Assembly: GCF_014217255.1 (NCBI RefSeq)
Contig: NZ_CP059404.1
Location: 1,364,001-1,428,000 of the forward strand
Direction: 5' to 3'
DNA: 64,000 nucleotides
Source: Corynebacterium incognita
GTDB taxonomy: Bacteria > Actinomycetota > Actinomycetes > Mycobacteriales > Mycobacteriaceae
Below are positions 1 through 8,414 of the stretch, piece after piece. Position numbers and translations under genes: made by a program. The number at the start of each line of letters is the position of its first letter. The first letter of the stretch is position 1. Under the pieces are notes generated by a model. That model was not told the DNA's origin. It saw only the letters and a list, made by a program, of their open reading frames with translations, and made no database searches.

Positions 1-42
1 CGCCCGCGTGGACGCCACGATCACCAATCCGGTGCGCTTCAT
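1..42 (-). CDS. MoaB/MogA-like molybdopterin protein, N-terminal fragment
   Basis: Only the first 14 codons are inside the window; they read MKRTGLVIVASTRA, which resembles the first beta strand of the MoaB/MogA molybdopterin-binding fold. An AGAAAGG ribosome site lies 8-10 bases upstream. The gene begins 18 bases after the moeA stop on the same strand, so the two probably form a molybdenum-cofactor operon in which this protein adenylylates molybdopterin and MoeA inserts molybdate. The identification rests on a short stretch plus context and is therefore tentative. Confidence 0.6.
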   Translation of the reverse strand, partial: MKRTGLVIVASTRA

Positions 43-60
43 GGCTGTAGCCTTTCTTTC

Positions 61-1236
61 TTACAGGGGATACACGTCGATGGCCTCGCCCGCGGCCAGG
101 CGTGCCCCGGCCGGGATGCGCAGCAGCGCGGTGGCCTCCGCGGCCTGGGCCAACAGGTGCGAGCCCGCGCCACCGGTCGGCGACGCGGTGACGCGGCCGT
201 CCAGATAACGCAGCGTGCCGCGCAAGAACTGGTCCCGGTTGTCCAGGCCCACCATCTCGCGGTCCACCTGCGCCGACTCCGGCCCCGTGGGCACCGTGCC
301 CAGCAGCGGCGCGACAAATAGCCGGAAGCTCACCAGTGTGGACACCGGGTTGCCCGGCACACAGATGACTGGGGTGCCTTGGAACGCGGCGATGCCCTGC
401 GGCCCGCCCGGTTGTTGATCCACGTGGCCGAACCAGCCGTTAGCCTCCAGCACTTGGCGCACCACCTCGAACTTGCCATGGGAGATGCCGCCGGAGGTCA
501 CGATGGCGTCCGGGGCGTGCTCCGCCACGGCGTCCTCAAGATCCTTGCGCAGGGCCTCTGGCTCGTCGTTGGTGCGTAGCGACGCCACGACCTCCATCCC
601 ATACGCCCGCGCCTGCGCACGCAGCATGGGCCCGTTGGAGTCCGGGATGCTCGCGGCGCCGGGCTCGCCGATCTCTTTGCCGCCGGTGCAGATCACCAGC
701 CGTGCCGGGGCGAAGCAGGTGACCTCCTCGATGCCCTGGCTGGCCAGCGTGCCAATGGCGGCCGGGGTGAGCACCGTGCCCTTATCCAAGAGTAGCTCGC
801 CGGCGGTGATGTCCGAGCCCGCGCGGCGGACGAACTGGCCCGGGTCCGCGGGCGGGACGCTCACGGTCTCGCCCACCACGGTGAACTCCGGCGGGTCGCA
901 GGCCTCCACCGGCACCACGGCTACGGTGCCTTCCGGCAGTCGCGCGCCGGTCATGATTGGCACGATCGTGCCCTTAATGCCGTTGGGGTAGTAGTCCTGC
1001 GGGTCCGTGCCCGCGGCCAGCGTCGCGCCGGTCAGGTGAAAACCGGGGTTGTCCAGGTGCTCCTGGCCGAGGGCGTAGCCGTCCATCTGCGAGTTATCGA
1101 AGCGCGGCGAATCGAACGCCGCCGTGACGGGCTCGGCGAGGGTCCGCCCCAGGGCGTCGGCAAGCGGGGTGAGCTCGGTGCGGCGCTCGCCCAGGGTGGC
1201 GGCGATGGCGGCGACGTGGTCCTCGGGGGTGCGCAT
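61..1236 (-). CDS. moeA: Molybdopterin molybdenumtransferase MoeA
   Basis: A 391-residue protein of the MoeA family, which inserts molybdate into adenylylated molybdopterin in the cytosol. Visible family segments are the early FDNSQMDGYAL block, the central IVTSGGISHGKFE block (MoCF-biosynthesis fold) and the CVPGNPVSTLVSF block near residue 300, followed by the C-terminal domain IV. The frame is open further upstream, but the start at MRTPEDHV is preferred because AAGGAG lies eight bases before it. It is divergent from moaD and upstream of the moaB-like gene, so cofactor genes are grouped here. Length is normal for the family. Confidence 0.95.
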   Translation of the reverse strand: MRTPEDHVAAIAATLGERRTELTPLADALGRTLAEPVTAAFDSPRFDNSQMDGYALGQEHLDNPGFHLTGATLAAGTDPQDYYPNGIKGTIVPIMTGARLPEGTVAVVPVEACDPPEFTVVGETVSVPPADPGQFVRRAGSDITAGELLLDKGTVLTPAAIGTLASQGIEEVTCFAPARLVICTGGKEIGEPGAASIPDSNGPMLRAQARAYGMEVVASLRTNDEPEALRKDLEDAVAEHAPDAIVTSGGISHGKFEVVRQVLEANGWFGHVDQQPGGPQGIAAFQGTPVICVPGNPVSTLVSFRLFVAPLLGTVPTGPESAQVDREMVGLDNRDQFLRGTLRYLDGRVTASPTGGAGSHLLAQAAEATALLRIPAGARLAAGEAIDVYPL

Positions 1237-1337
1237 CAGCGAAGGCTCCTTAAGTTGGGGCGGAATGCACATCAGTCTACCTCGCCGAAATTGCCTGGGA
1301 ATTACCGTGTCAATCAATCGGACAATATAGTGAAGGC

Positions 1338-1604
1338 ATGTTGGACATCCACTACTTCGCCGCCGCCCGCGCCGCCGCCGGGGTAGCCAGCGAGCGTGTC
1401 GACGCCCCCGCCACCCTCGCCGAGCTCATGGATGCGCTCGCCGGGGCGCACACCGGCACCACCGACGCCGGGATGAGCCTGGCGGAAATCTTCCCGCGCT
1501 GCTCGTTCCTCATTGACGGCACCACCACTACCGCCGACCCGGCCGACGTGTCGCTGGCCGGGGTCAGCCGAGTGGACGTGCTGCCGCCGTTCGCCGGGGG
1601 CTAG
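1338..1604 (+). CDS. moaD: MoaD-type sulfur carrier (molybdopterin synthase small subunit)
   Basis: An 88-residue ThiS/MoaD beta-grasp protein ending in PPFAGG; the C-terminal Gly-Gly is the site that is thiocarboxylated and delivers sulfur to precursor Z through MoaE. It is divergent from moeA. A TATAGT box at 1326-1331 lies so close to the ATG that the transcript may be almost leaderless. Its TAG stop overlaps the stop codon of the convergent aminotransferase gene by sharing the bases CTAG. No moaE is visible in the window. Confidence 0.88.
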   Translation: MLDIHYFAAARAAAGVASERVDAPATLAELMDALAGAHTGTTDAGMSLAEIFPRCSFLIDGTTTTADPADVSLAGVSRVDVLPPFAGG

Positions 1605-2647
1605 AAACCGGCCGCGTCCCACGCCTTGAGCAGGGCGTCGGTCTCTTCCTGGTTGGTGATGGAGATGCGGACGCCGAAATCAGACGGGCGTACCACGATG
1701 CCCTGATCCGCGAGCTTCGCAGCGACCTCGTGCGGCGTGAGCGGGAGCTTCGCCGCGGGCAGGAAAATGAAGTTGGACTGGGACTTCAGCGCGCCAAATT
1801 CGGACAGCGCTGCGGTGGCGCGGTCACGCTGTGCGGCGGTGTCCTCCACGTGCTCAAGCAGCTGGTCCACGGCCTTCAGAGACGCCAGCGCGCCCTTCTG
1901 GGCGATAGTAGACACGGCGAACGGGGCCGCGACCTTAGCCATGGCCTCGATGATCTCCGGCGCGCCGAACGCATAGCCGACACGGAGATCCGCCAAGCCA
2001 AACGCCTTGGAGAAGGTGCGCAGGCCCACCACGTTCGGGTACTTTTCAATGGCCTCGGTGGCAATTGGGGTGTCGCCCGCCAGGTTGTACTCGAAATAAG
2101 CCTCGTCAAGGCCCACCAGCACGTTGTCCGGCACCTTGGCCATGAACTCGTCAAACTCGGCCTGGGTGATGGTGGTGCTGGTCGGGTTGTTCGGGTTGCA
2201 CACGAAAATCAGGCGCGTGTTGTCATTGATGGCCTCCGCCATGGCATCCAGATCTAGGCGGTAATCCGCGGTGAGCGGGATCATGCGGTTGGTGCCGCCG
2301 ACCACGTGCACGAACAGCGGGTAGGCCTCGAAGCTCGGCCAGGGGAAGATGACCTCGTCGGTGCGCTCGAGGCAGGTGATCTGCACGAGCTGCTGGCACA
2401 GCGCGGACGAGCCCGCGCCGACGGTGATCTGCTCAAAGGACAGCCCGAGGTGCGCGGCCAGCGCCTCGCGCAGCTCCACCATGGCGGCGTCGGGGTAGCG
2501 GTTGACCTGGCCGGCGGCCTCGGTCATCGCCTCGACGGCAGCAGGCAGCGGGCCGTTAAAGTTCTCGTTGGAGGAGAGCTTGATGGCGTTTTCGAGCTTC
2601 TTTCCGGGGACGTATGCCTTCAGTTGGGCTAAATCTGCGCGAATCAT
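1601..2647 (-). CDS. pat: Aromatic/histidinol-phosphate type aminotransferase (Pat)
   Basis: A 348-residue fold-type I PLP aminotransferase of the HisC-like subgroup annotated in corynebacteria as phenylalanine/aromatic aminotransferase. Visible signatures are LSSNENFNGP near the N-terminus, VCNPNNPTSTT (cofactor-contact Asn), GLDEAYFEY (Asp to the pyridine ring) and RTFSKAFGLADLRVG with the Schiff-base Lys. The last step of Phe/Tyr synthesis is the expected role and tyrA lies at 13.6 kb. A true histidinol-phosphate specificity cannot be excluded, but hisC normally sits in the his operon. Confidence 0.85.
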   Translation of the reverse strand: MIRADLAQLKAYVPGKKLENAIKLSSNENFNGPLPAAVEAMTEAAGQVNRYPDAAMVELREALAAHLGLSFEQITVGAGSSALCQQLVQITCLERTDEVIFPWPSFEAYPLFVHVVGGTNRMIPLTADYRLDLDAMAEAINDNTRLIFVCNPNNPTSTTITQAEFDEFMAKVPDNVLVGLDEAYFEYNLAGDTPIATEAIEKYPNVVGLRTFSKAFGLADLRVGYAFGAPEIIEAMAKVAAPFAVSTIAQKGALASLKAVDQLLEHVEDTAAQRDRATAALSEFGALKSQSNFIFLPAAKLPLTPHEVAAKLADQGIVVRPSDFGVRISITNQEETDALLKAWDAAGF

Positions 2648-2689
2648 ACTGTGAAGTATAGGAAAAGCCTGCTCTGCTGAGGGGGCAGT

Positions 2690-2718
2690 TTGGAATTGTT
2701 TTTACCAGCGGGTAAAAT
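2690..2718 (+). promoter_or_regulatory. Promoter of tRNA-Ser(GCU)
   Basis: TTGGAA (2690-2695) and TAAAAT (2713-2718) are separated by 17 bases and end 29 bases before the tRNA. The tRNA-Arg gene has the same -35 hexamer and the same 17-base spacing. Confidence 0.65.
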
Positions 2719-2747
2719 CGCCCCGTAGTCCAGTAGCGCTGGACACT

Positions 2748-2839
2748 GGAGACGTGCCAGAGCGGCCGAATGGGGCTCCCTGCTAAGGAGTTGACTTGCT
2801 TGCGCAGGTCCGGAGGTTCAAATCCTCTCGTCTCCGCCA
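2748..2839 (+). tRNA. tRNA-Ser(GCU)
   Basis: A class II tRNA of 92 bases including an encoded CCA. The acceptor arm GGAGACG pairs with CGTCTCC, the T arm contains GGTTCAAATCC, there is a long variable arm, and the anticodon GCT is at 2782-2784. A strong hairpin terminator follows directly. Confidence 0.96.
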
Positions 2840-2842
2840 CCT

Positions 2843-2873
2843 GCCTGTCAGCCTTGTCGGCTGGCAGGCTTTT
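2843..2873 (+). terminator. Rho-independent terminator after tRNA-Ser(GCU)
   Basis: An 11-bp stem with one wobble pair (GCCTGTCAGCC / GGCTGGCAGGC) and a five-base loop is followed by a T run. Confidence 0.8.
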
Positions 2874-2879
2874 GCGTTG

Positions 2880-3156
2880 AGCGGCGCAGCGGCAGGGTGG
2901 TGGGCTCGGGAACGACCAGAAAGTTCCCCGAGCCGAGGTATCTCGCGCGAAAAACGGCCAACGACGAACGAGGTTCCACAATTGTGGTTCGTGCTGCCAT
3001 TCGTCGAGGAGCAGCAGCCCGTTGGGGGAATCGTTGTTGCTGAGCGGACTCAGCGCCAGGGCTGCGGTGGCTGGGTTGAATTTGTGTAATTCTAGCAACC
3101 GGATGTGCGTTCATCTACCAATCGGATTGCACGAAGGAAACTGATTTGAACTCAAT
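2880..3156. other. Intergenic stretch, no supported gene
   Basis: No convincing coding frame is present. It contains an imperfect hairpin at 2903-2934 (11-bp stem with one bulged C) and a 12-base perfect palindrome CCACAATTGTGG at 2976-2987. The composition resembles decayed coding DNA. The final part approaches the bioW promoter. Confidence 0.4.
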
Positions 3157-3169
3157 TGAACAGTGTTAA
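3157..3169 (+). promoter_or_regulatory. BioQ-like operator upstream of bioW
   Basis: The bases TGAAC-AGT-GTTAA lie ten bases before the bioW start codon. The consensus I recall for the corynebacterial biotin repressor BioQ is TGAAC-N3-GTTAC, so nine of ten fixed positions match. A second TTGAAC lies ten bases upstream (3146-3151). The operator would overlap the -10 region of a very short-leader transcript. Confidence 0.6.
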
Positions 3170-3178
3170 AGTTGGGGT

Positions 3179-3904
3179 ATGAGCCGGACTTTTAGCATTA
3201 GGATGAGGGCGAGTCAGCGGGGGCTACACATCTCCGGGGCAGAACGCCTGGTGTCTCGTGACAACATTGACGACGCAGTGCGCCCGCTCATCGAACGAGC
3301 CTTGAATCACCCCAAAGGTGAGCCCGATGACGTCCACCTGTGCATTGAGCCCATCGCGGAAGACGCCATCCGCCGTATCCCCGCCTTGCGGATTTCGCAG
3401 CACGACAACAATCACCCAGAAGCTGCCGACGCGTTCATTGATCAACACCTATCGCAGATCACTGCTCTTGACGCGAATCTCCGCGCGCAGGTTATCTCGT
3501 GGTTCCGCACCGTTTCGGGGCTACGTGGCGCGATGTTGGTCTGTGCCCGGACTGGGCGTCGTCTAGAGCCTGATCGCGCTCGGGGAGTGCGCGTAAGCGT
3601 CGTGGATGCTGTTTCGCACACTACGAAGTCAGTGAAAAACCACCGAGCTGAGGCGCTGGTTTTGGCGAGCAAAGTGGTAGCGCACCCGAATATTGTGGGG
3701 GAAATCTGTATGTCGGACGATCCTGACTACACCACTGGCTACGTCACAACTTCTCATGAATACTGCATCGTGCCCCATATTAAGGAAGTTGGCAGCACGG
3801 TGGGGACGCGAGTGTTCCTTTACAGCGGTCCAGATGCCGAGGTAGCTGCGACCATTGAGTGGCTGGAAAATGCCCCCGTGCTCGTCGAGGTTCCTCATGC
3901 ATAG
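3179..3904 (+). CDS. bioW: 6-carboxyhexanoate-CoA ligase (pimeloyl-CoA synthetase) BioW
   Basis: A 241-residue BioW: it activates free pimelate with ATP and CoA to pimeloyl-CoA, the substrate of BioF. Family signatures are RMRAS near residue 10, HISGAERLV near residues 18-26, the central LRGAMLVCARTGRR and KGVRVS-like RGVRVSVVD blocks, ALVLASKVVAHP, and SDDPDYTTGYV near residue 182. Length matches Bacillus BioW. The stop overlaps the bioF start by eight bases, indicating translational coupling. The gene is AT-richer than its neighbours, which suggests acquisition. No strong ribosome site is visible, so initiation may be nearly leaderless. Confidence 0.93.
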   Translation: MSRTFSIRMRASQRGLHISGAERLVSRDNIDDAVRPLIERALNHPKGEPDDVHLCIEPIAEDAIRRIPALRISQHDNNHPEAADAFIDQHLSQITALDANLRAQVISWFRTVSGLRGAMLVCARTGRRLEPDRARGVRVSVVDAVSHTTKSVKNHRAEALVLASKVVAHPNIVGEICMSDDPDYTTGYVTTSHEYCIVPHIKEVGSTVGTRVFLYSGPDAEVAATIEWLENAPVLVEVPHA

Positions 3905-5045
3905 CGTCGATAACTTAGCGCACGACGCGATGGAAGACTGGGCCGCGCGCGAGTTAGAAAGAGCGCCCCGAACTTTGTCTTCTGCACAGCGTCCTCGAGC
4001 GGTTGTTGACGGCAAAGAAATGACATTGTTCTCTTCGTCCAACTACCTAGGGCTCGCCCACCACCCGGCGGTTATTGGTGCGGCGCGAGACGCCATTGAA
4101 AATTACGGCGTTGGCGCAGGCGGCTCGCGGCTTACAACGGGAAATTTAGATCTGCATCAAAAAGCTGAACGTGCACTCGCGGCGTACTTTCGCACAGAAG
4201 ACGCCGTCTTGTTTCCGTCTGGTTATCAGGCCAATGTTTCTGTTGTGGGCGCACTCGCCAAGCTTGCAAAGCAGGCGGGCACTCCGGTGCGTGTTTTTTC
4301 GGATGAAAAGAATCACGCAAGCCTTATTGATGGTGTCCGTCGAGAAGAAAAGGAAATTTACGCTCACCTTGACCTCGGAGACCTGCGGGCCCGACTTGAG
4401 GCGTGCCCCTCAGGACAGCAACCCCTTGTCGTCACCGATGGTGTGTTCTCAATGGACGGAGATCTCGTAGATTATCCCGCATTGCGGGCGTTGGCTGCGG
4501 AATTCGGCGCGTGGTTATTGGTGGATGATGCTCACGGTGTTGGCTCGCTGGGGCGCGGGGTGACCAGTGGCTATCCACTTCCTGACATCCTTATCGGTAC
4601 GGCTAGCAAAGCCCTCGGCGCGGAAGGGGGATTTGCGTGTTGCTCGGCGGCGCTGGGGCGGTTTTTGCGTCATCAGGCTCGTGGGTACGTGTTTTCCACC
4701 GCACCGTCGCCCGCGATTCCTGCTGCCATCATCGCAGCACTGGGACTAATTCCCGAAAGGGAGCCTCTATTGCGTGAACGGGTGGCGAGGTTTCGCGGTG
4801 TAGTGGGGGCGGGAGCGTCACCAAGTCCCATTATTCCTATTCACTGCGTCAACACGGCGCAGGTTATGCGCGCAGCGAGTGAGCTTGCCGACGCCGGGTT
4901 CATGGTTACGCCTATCAGGTACCCTACGGTGCCTCGCGATGAGCCCCTCTTGCGTATATGCATCATGGCAACCCACCAGCTCGCAGACCTAGATTCGCTT
5001 GCCTCCCTTTGTGTGAAGTACTCAGTTTCGCGCCCAACACATTAG
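3897..5045 (+). CDS. bioF: 8-amino-7-oxononanoate synthase BioF
   Basis: A 382-residue alpha-oxoamine synthase condensing pimeloyl-CoA with alanine. The family blocks FSSSNYLGLA, GAGGSRLTTGN, VTDGVFSMDGD, LVDDAHGVGSLG and TASKALGAEGG (PLP Lys about residue 238) are all present. The start at 3897 is chosen because it lies inside the bioW end and gives the usual length; an in-frame ATG at 3855 would overlap bioW more. The bioW-bioF pair supplies the two early biotin steps. bioA, bioD and bioB are not in the window. Confidence 0.95.
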   Translation: MHSVDNLAHDAMEDWAARELERAPRTLSSAQRPRAVVDGKEMTLFSSSNYLGLAHHPAVIGAARDAIENYGVGAGGSRLTTGNLDLHQKAERALAAYFRTEDAVLFPSGYQANVSVVGALAKLAKQAGTPVRVFSDEKNHASLIDGVRREEKEIYAHLDLGDLRARLEACPSGQQPLVVTDGVFSMDGDLVDYPALRALAAEFGAWLLVDDAHGVGSLGRGVTSGYPLPDILIGTASKALGAEGGFACCSAALGRFLRHQARGYVFSTAPSPAIPAAIIAALGLIPEREPLLRERVARFRGVVGAGASPSPIIPIHCVNTAQVMRAASELADAGFMVTPIRYPTVPRDEPLLRICIMATHQLADLDSLASLCVKYSVSRPTH

Positions 5046-5094
5046 ACTCGTGCGAGTAACTGGCCGGCGCGATGAGGCACGCAGGAGGTGGCGC

Positions 5095-6459
5095 ATGAGC
5101 AATGTGACTGAAGAAAACGTGGGCATCTTGGAAGAGATGCTCAAGGTTGAGGGGAATATCGACCCGAAGAACGCGCCCCGCATGCAGGAGCTTCTCCATG
5201 ACACGCCTATCCAGGACGTCATCGCGCTGGTGGAGCGCCAGAACTCCATCCGCGGCGCGGTGGTGTTGCGCCTTTTAAAACGGCAGCGCTCCATCGAGGT
5301 ATTCGAGGCTCTCGACGCCGCGCATCAGGCCGATATCATCGACGAGCTCGGCAACGCGGACGTCTACGACTATTTCGACGAGCTCGACCCCGACGACCGC
5401 GTCTCCCTGCTGGATGAGCTCCCCGCCGAGATCGCCGACCGGCTCCTACGCAGCCTGGACAAAACCGAGCGCGACGTCACGGGCGTGGTGCTCGGCTACC
5501 CGAAGGGTTCCATTGGCCGCCGCATGTCGCCGGAGGTCCCCGAGATTTACCGGGAGATGACGGTGGACGAGGCCATCGCAAGGCTGCGCGAGGACGCCGA
5601 TCGGGTGGAGACCATCTACACCATCCCCGTCATCCGCAAGGATCGTCGCCTCGTGGGCGTCGTGGGTTTCCGCGAGCTGTTCATGGCCCGCGGCAACCGC
5701 CTGGTCGAGGATCTGATGAGCGAGCCCGTCTTCGCCCGCGCGCACGACGACGCCGAGGAGACCGCGCGCTGGTTCTTGCCGCTGGACCTGCTGGCCATCC
5801 CGATCGTCGACGAATCGCAGCGTCTTGTGGGTATCCTCACCTGGGACGACGCCACGGACATCGTGGAGGAAGAGGATTCTGAGGACTCCGCGCGCGCCGG
5901 CGGTACGGAAGCGCTGCAACAGCCTTATATGTCCACGCCGTTGCTGAAGTTGGTGCGCTCGCGCATCGTCTGGCTGTTGGTGTTGGCGGTCTCCGCGCTG
6001 CTTACTGTCCAGGTCCTTGACGCTTTCGAAGGCACCCTGGCCTCCGCGGTGGTGCTGAGCCTGTTTATTCCGTTGCTCACGGGCACGGGCGGCAACACTG
6101 GCAATCAGGCCGCCACCACGGTCACCCGTGCGCTCGCGCTTGGCGACGTCCGCAAGGAGGACCTTGCACAAGTCCTGTGGCGTGAGCTGCGCGTGGGACT
6201 CCTCCTCGGTTCGGTGCTGGGCACCTTGGGTTTCACGCTGGCGTCACTGGTGTATGGGCTGAACATCGGCATCGTCATCGGCATCACGTTGCTGTTGGTG
6301 TGCGCGATGTCGGCGACGGTGGGTGGTCTCATGCCGATCATCGCGAAAGCCATCGGTGCGGATCCGGCCGTATTTTCTAACCCGTTCATTTCCACCTTCT
6401 GTGACGCGACGGGGCTGATCATTTACTTCCTCATCGCCAAGGCAGTATTGGGAATTTAG
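5095..6459 (+). CDS. mgtE: Magnesium transporter MgtE
   Basis: A 454-residue MgtE channel. An N-terminal helical domain (about residues 1-130) with LDEL/LLDEL repeats is followed by two CBS domains (about 135-255) and five membrane helices with the conserved SLFIPLLTGTGGNTGNQAAT pore segment. The start is set by AGGAGGT eight bases upstream. It lies 49 bases after bioF, so some read-through is possible, but function is unrelated. No M-box riboswitch was recognised before it. Confidence 0.93.
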   Translation: MSNVTEENVGILEEMLKVEGNIDPKNAPRMQELLHDTPIQDVIALVERQNSIRGAVVLRLLKRQRSIEVFEALDAAHQADIIDELGNADVYDYFDELDPDDRVSLLDELPAEIADRLLRSLDKTERDVTGVVLGYPKGSIGRRMSPEVPEIYREMTVDEAIARLREDADRVETIYTIPVIRKDRRLVGVVGFRELFMARGNRLVEDLMSEPVFARAHDDAEETARWFLPLDLLAIPIVDESQRLVGILTWDDATDIVEEEDSEDSARAGGTEALQQPYMSTPLLKLVRSRIVWLLVLAVSALLTVQVLDAFEGTLASAVVLSLFIPLLTGTGGNTGNQAATTVTRALALGDVRKEDLAQVLWRELRVGLLLGSVLGTLGFTLASLVYGLNIGIVIGITLLLVCAMSATVGGLMPIIAKAIGADPAVFSNPFISTFCDATGLIIYFLIAKAVLGI

Positions 6460-6554
6460 GGTTTTTACCCTCATACAGGGTTAACATCGCGGTGTTTGTG
6501 GGGCTATTGTGGCGTTTGTGAAGGGTGACTTGTAAGGTTTCCTGCACATGTAGT

Positions 6555-6568
6555 GAGTTAGCTAACTC
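6555..6568. promoter_or_regulatory. Perfect 14-base palindrome, candidate operator
   Basis: GAGTTAGCTAACTC is perfectly symmetrical and ends 28 bases before the GTG start of the DASS transporter. Position and symmetry suit a dimeric regulator; I do not recognise the regulator. Confidence 0.45.
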
Positions 6569-6596
6569 CAGTTTCTCCCTGGAAAGGTGCCGCACC

Positions 6597-8180
6597 GTGA
6601 CAGATATTAACACCCATGAGTCCACCGCCCATGCCGAGGGCGAGGATGCCGCTGCCCCCAATGTAGGTGTATGGAAACGCCAGATCATCGGCATTATCGG
6701 CGGACTGGTGCTTGCCTTGGCCGTGTACTTTCTGTTCCCGGGCAACGCCGCGGACACCGTGCTGAATTCCTCCGGCGCGGAGGAGGGGGCTGAGTATTCC
6801 AATCAGGCTCTGCGCGTCACCGCGGCGATCACGATTCTCATGGGCGCGTGGTGGATGACCGAGGCTATTCCGCTGGCCGCCACCGCACTGCTGCCCTTGG
6901 TGCTCTTCCCGCTGATGAACGTCGCGCCACTGAAGGAGGTGGCGTCACCTTATGCTTCGCCCACCATCTTCCTGTTCATGGGCGGCTTCCTCATTGCGTT
7001 GGGCCTGCAGCGGTGGAACGTGCACCGTCGCTTTGCGCTGATGGTGGTCGCGGTCGTCGGTACGAGCCCGAAGCGCCTCATTCTGGGCTTCATGATTGCC
7101 ACCGGCATTTTGTCCATGTGGGTGTCCAACACCGCCACCGCGGTGGTCATGCTGCCCATCGGTATGTCGGTTCTGAAGCTGACCGCTGAGACCGTTGGTG
7201 GCATGAAGAAGCAGAAGAACTTTGCCACCGCGCTGATGCTGGCGATTGCTTACTCGGCGTCGATAGGCTCGTTGGGCACGCTCATCGGTACACCACCGAA
7301 TACTCTGTTGGCCGCCTACATGGCGGACGCCCACGGGCTCAATATTGGCTTCGGCCAGTGGATGCTGGTGGGCCTGCCGATTGCCGTGATCTTCACTGTC
7401 ATCGCGTGGCTGGTGCTCATCAATGTGTTCAAGCCGGAGATTGACCACATCCCTGGCGGCCGAGAGATGATCCGTGACGAGATCAGGGCGATGGGCAAGT
7501 GGACTGCTCCGCAGGTCATGGTGACCATCATCTTCGTGACCGCGGCCGTGTGCTGGGTGGCGATTCCGCTCATCCTGGACGCCACCGGCGTGGAATCCAA
7601 CTACGACGATGCCATCGTGGGTATCGCCGCAGGTGTGCTGATGTTCCTGTTGCCTGCCGACGCCCGGACCGGCGTGCGGTTGCTGGACTGGAAAACGGCG
7701 AACGAGCTGCCATGGGACGTGCTGTTGTTGTTCGGCGGCGGACTGTCCTTGTCTGCGATGTTTAGCGAGTCCGGACTGTCGCTGTGGATCGGTGAGATGG
7801 CCAAGGGGCTGGACGCTTTGCCGCTCGTCTTCCTCATTGCCGCGGTGGCGGCGCTGGTGCTGGTGCTCACGGAGTTCACGTCTAATACGGCGACGGCCGC
7901 GACGTTCCTGCCGATCATGGGCGGCGTCGCGGTGGGTATTGGGCTTGCCGACGGCGGCCCGCAGAACGTCCTTCTGCTCACCATTCCGGTGGCGCTGGCC
8001 GCAACGTGCGCGTTCATGATGCCGGTGGCCACCCCGCCGAACGCTATTGCTTATGGTTCGGGCTACGTGAAGATCAACGAGATGTTGCGCGGCGGTGTCT
8101 GGCTCAACGTCATCTCACTGGTGCTCATTACTGCGGCTGCGTACCTCATTGCCGTGCCGGTGTTCGGCATCGTGCTCTAG
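6597..8180 (+). CDS. DASS-family sodium/dicarboxylate or divalent-anion symporter
   Basis: A 527-residue membrane protein of the SLC13/DASS family. It carries both Ser-Asn-Thr motifs of the two re-entrant hairpins (SNTATAVVMLPI and TSNTATAATFLPI), the LIGTPPNTLL segment and the C-terminal PVATPPNAIAYGSG segment, which together bind sodium and carboxylate. C. glutamicum has a homologue taking up succinate, fumarate and malate, so a dicarboxylate is the likely substrate; sulfate is the alternative. GTG start chosen for the GGAAAGG site nine bases upstream. Confidence 0.9.
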   Translation: MTDINTHESTAHAEGEDAAAPNVGVWKRQIIGIIGGLVLALAVYFLFPGNAADTVLNSSGAEEGAEYSNQALRVTAAITILMGAWWMTEAIPLAATALLPLVLFPLMNVAPLKEVASPYASPTIFLFMGGFLIALGLQRWNVHRRFALMVVAVVGTSPKRLILGFMIATGILSMWVSNTATAVVMLPIGMSVLKLTAETVGGMKKQKNFATALMLAIAYSASIGSLGTLIGTPPNTLLAAYMADAHGLNIGFGQWMLVGLPIAVIFTVIAWLVLINVFKPEIDHIPGGREMIRDEIRAMGKWTAPQVMVTIIFVTAAVCWVAIPLILDATGVESNYDDAIVGIAAGVLMFLLPADARTGVRLLDWKTANELPWDVLLLFGGGLSLSAMFSESGLSLWIGEMAKGLDALPLVFLIAAVAALVLVLTEFTSNTATAATFLPIMGGVAVGIGLADGGPQNVLLLTIPVALAATCAFMMPVATPPNAIAYGSGYVKINEMLRGGVWLNVISLVLITAAAYLIAVPVFGIVL

Positions 8181-8258
8181 CGCTCGCGCGACCGTGTGGA
8201 AACGCCCGCTCAAAGCATAAGGTAAACGGCGGGCAAAAACACTAATTTACCTGCCGTT

Positions 8259-8287
8259 TTGGAACATTGCACGGTACTGGGTATAGT
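8259..8287 (+). promoter_or_regulatory. Promoter of tRNA-Arg(ACG)
   Basis: TTGGAA (8259-8264), 17 bases, then TATAGT (8282-8287), about 48 bases before the mature tRNA. Confidence 0.65.
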
Positions 8288-8335
8288 AATTCTTCGTTGC
8301 ACAGCGAAGCGTGAAAGCGAAACGCCAGCGACACT

Positions 8336-8408
8336 GCGCCCGTAGCTCAACGGATAGAGCATCTGACTACGGATCAGAAGGTTAGGGGTTCGAATCCCTT
8401 CGGGCGCA
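8336..8408 (+). tRNA. tRNA-Arg(ACG)
   Basis: The acceptor arm GCGCCCG pairs with CGGGCGC, discriminator A, T arm GGGTTCGAATCCC, seven-base anticodon loop CTACGGA with ACG at 8369-8371. CCA is not encoded. The A34 of this tRNA is the expected substrate of the TadA encoded at 15.2 kb. A tRNA 3' end beside accessory DNA is a common integration point. Confidence 0.96.
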
Positions 8409-8414
8409 CAGTTT

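Noticed and set aside
2556..3098. Minus-strand open frame running through tRNA-Ser(GCU)
   Set aside because: It overlaps a well-defined tRNA and the pat start; the protein resembles nothing known.
8336..8408. Phage-type attachment site at the tRNA-Arg 3' end
   Set aside because: No second copy of the tRNA 3' sequence was found within the accessory patch, and no integrase gene is present.
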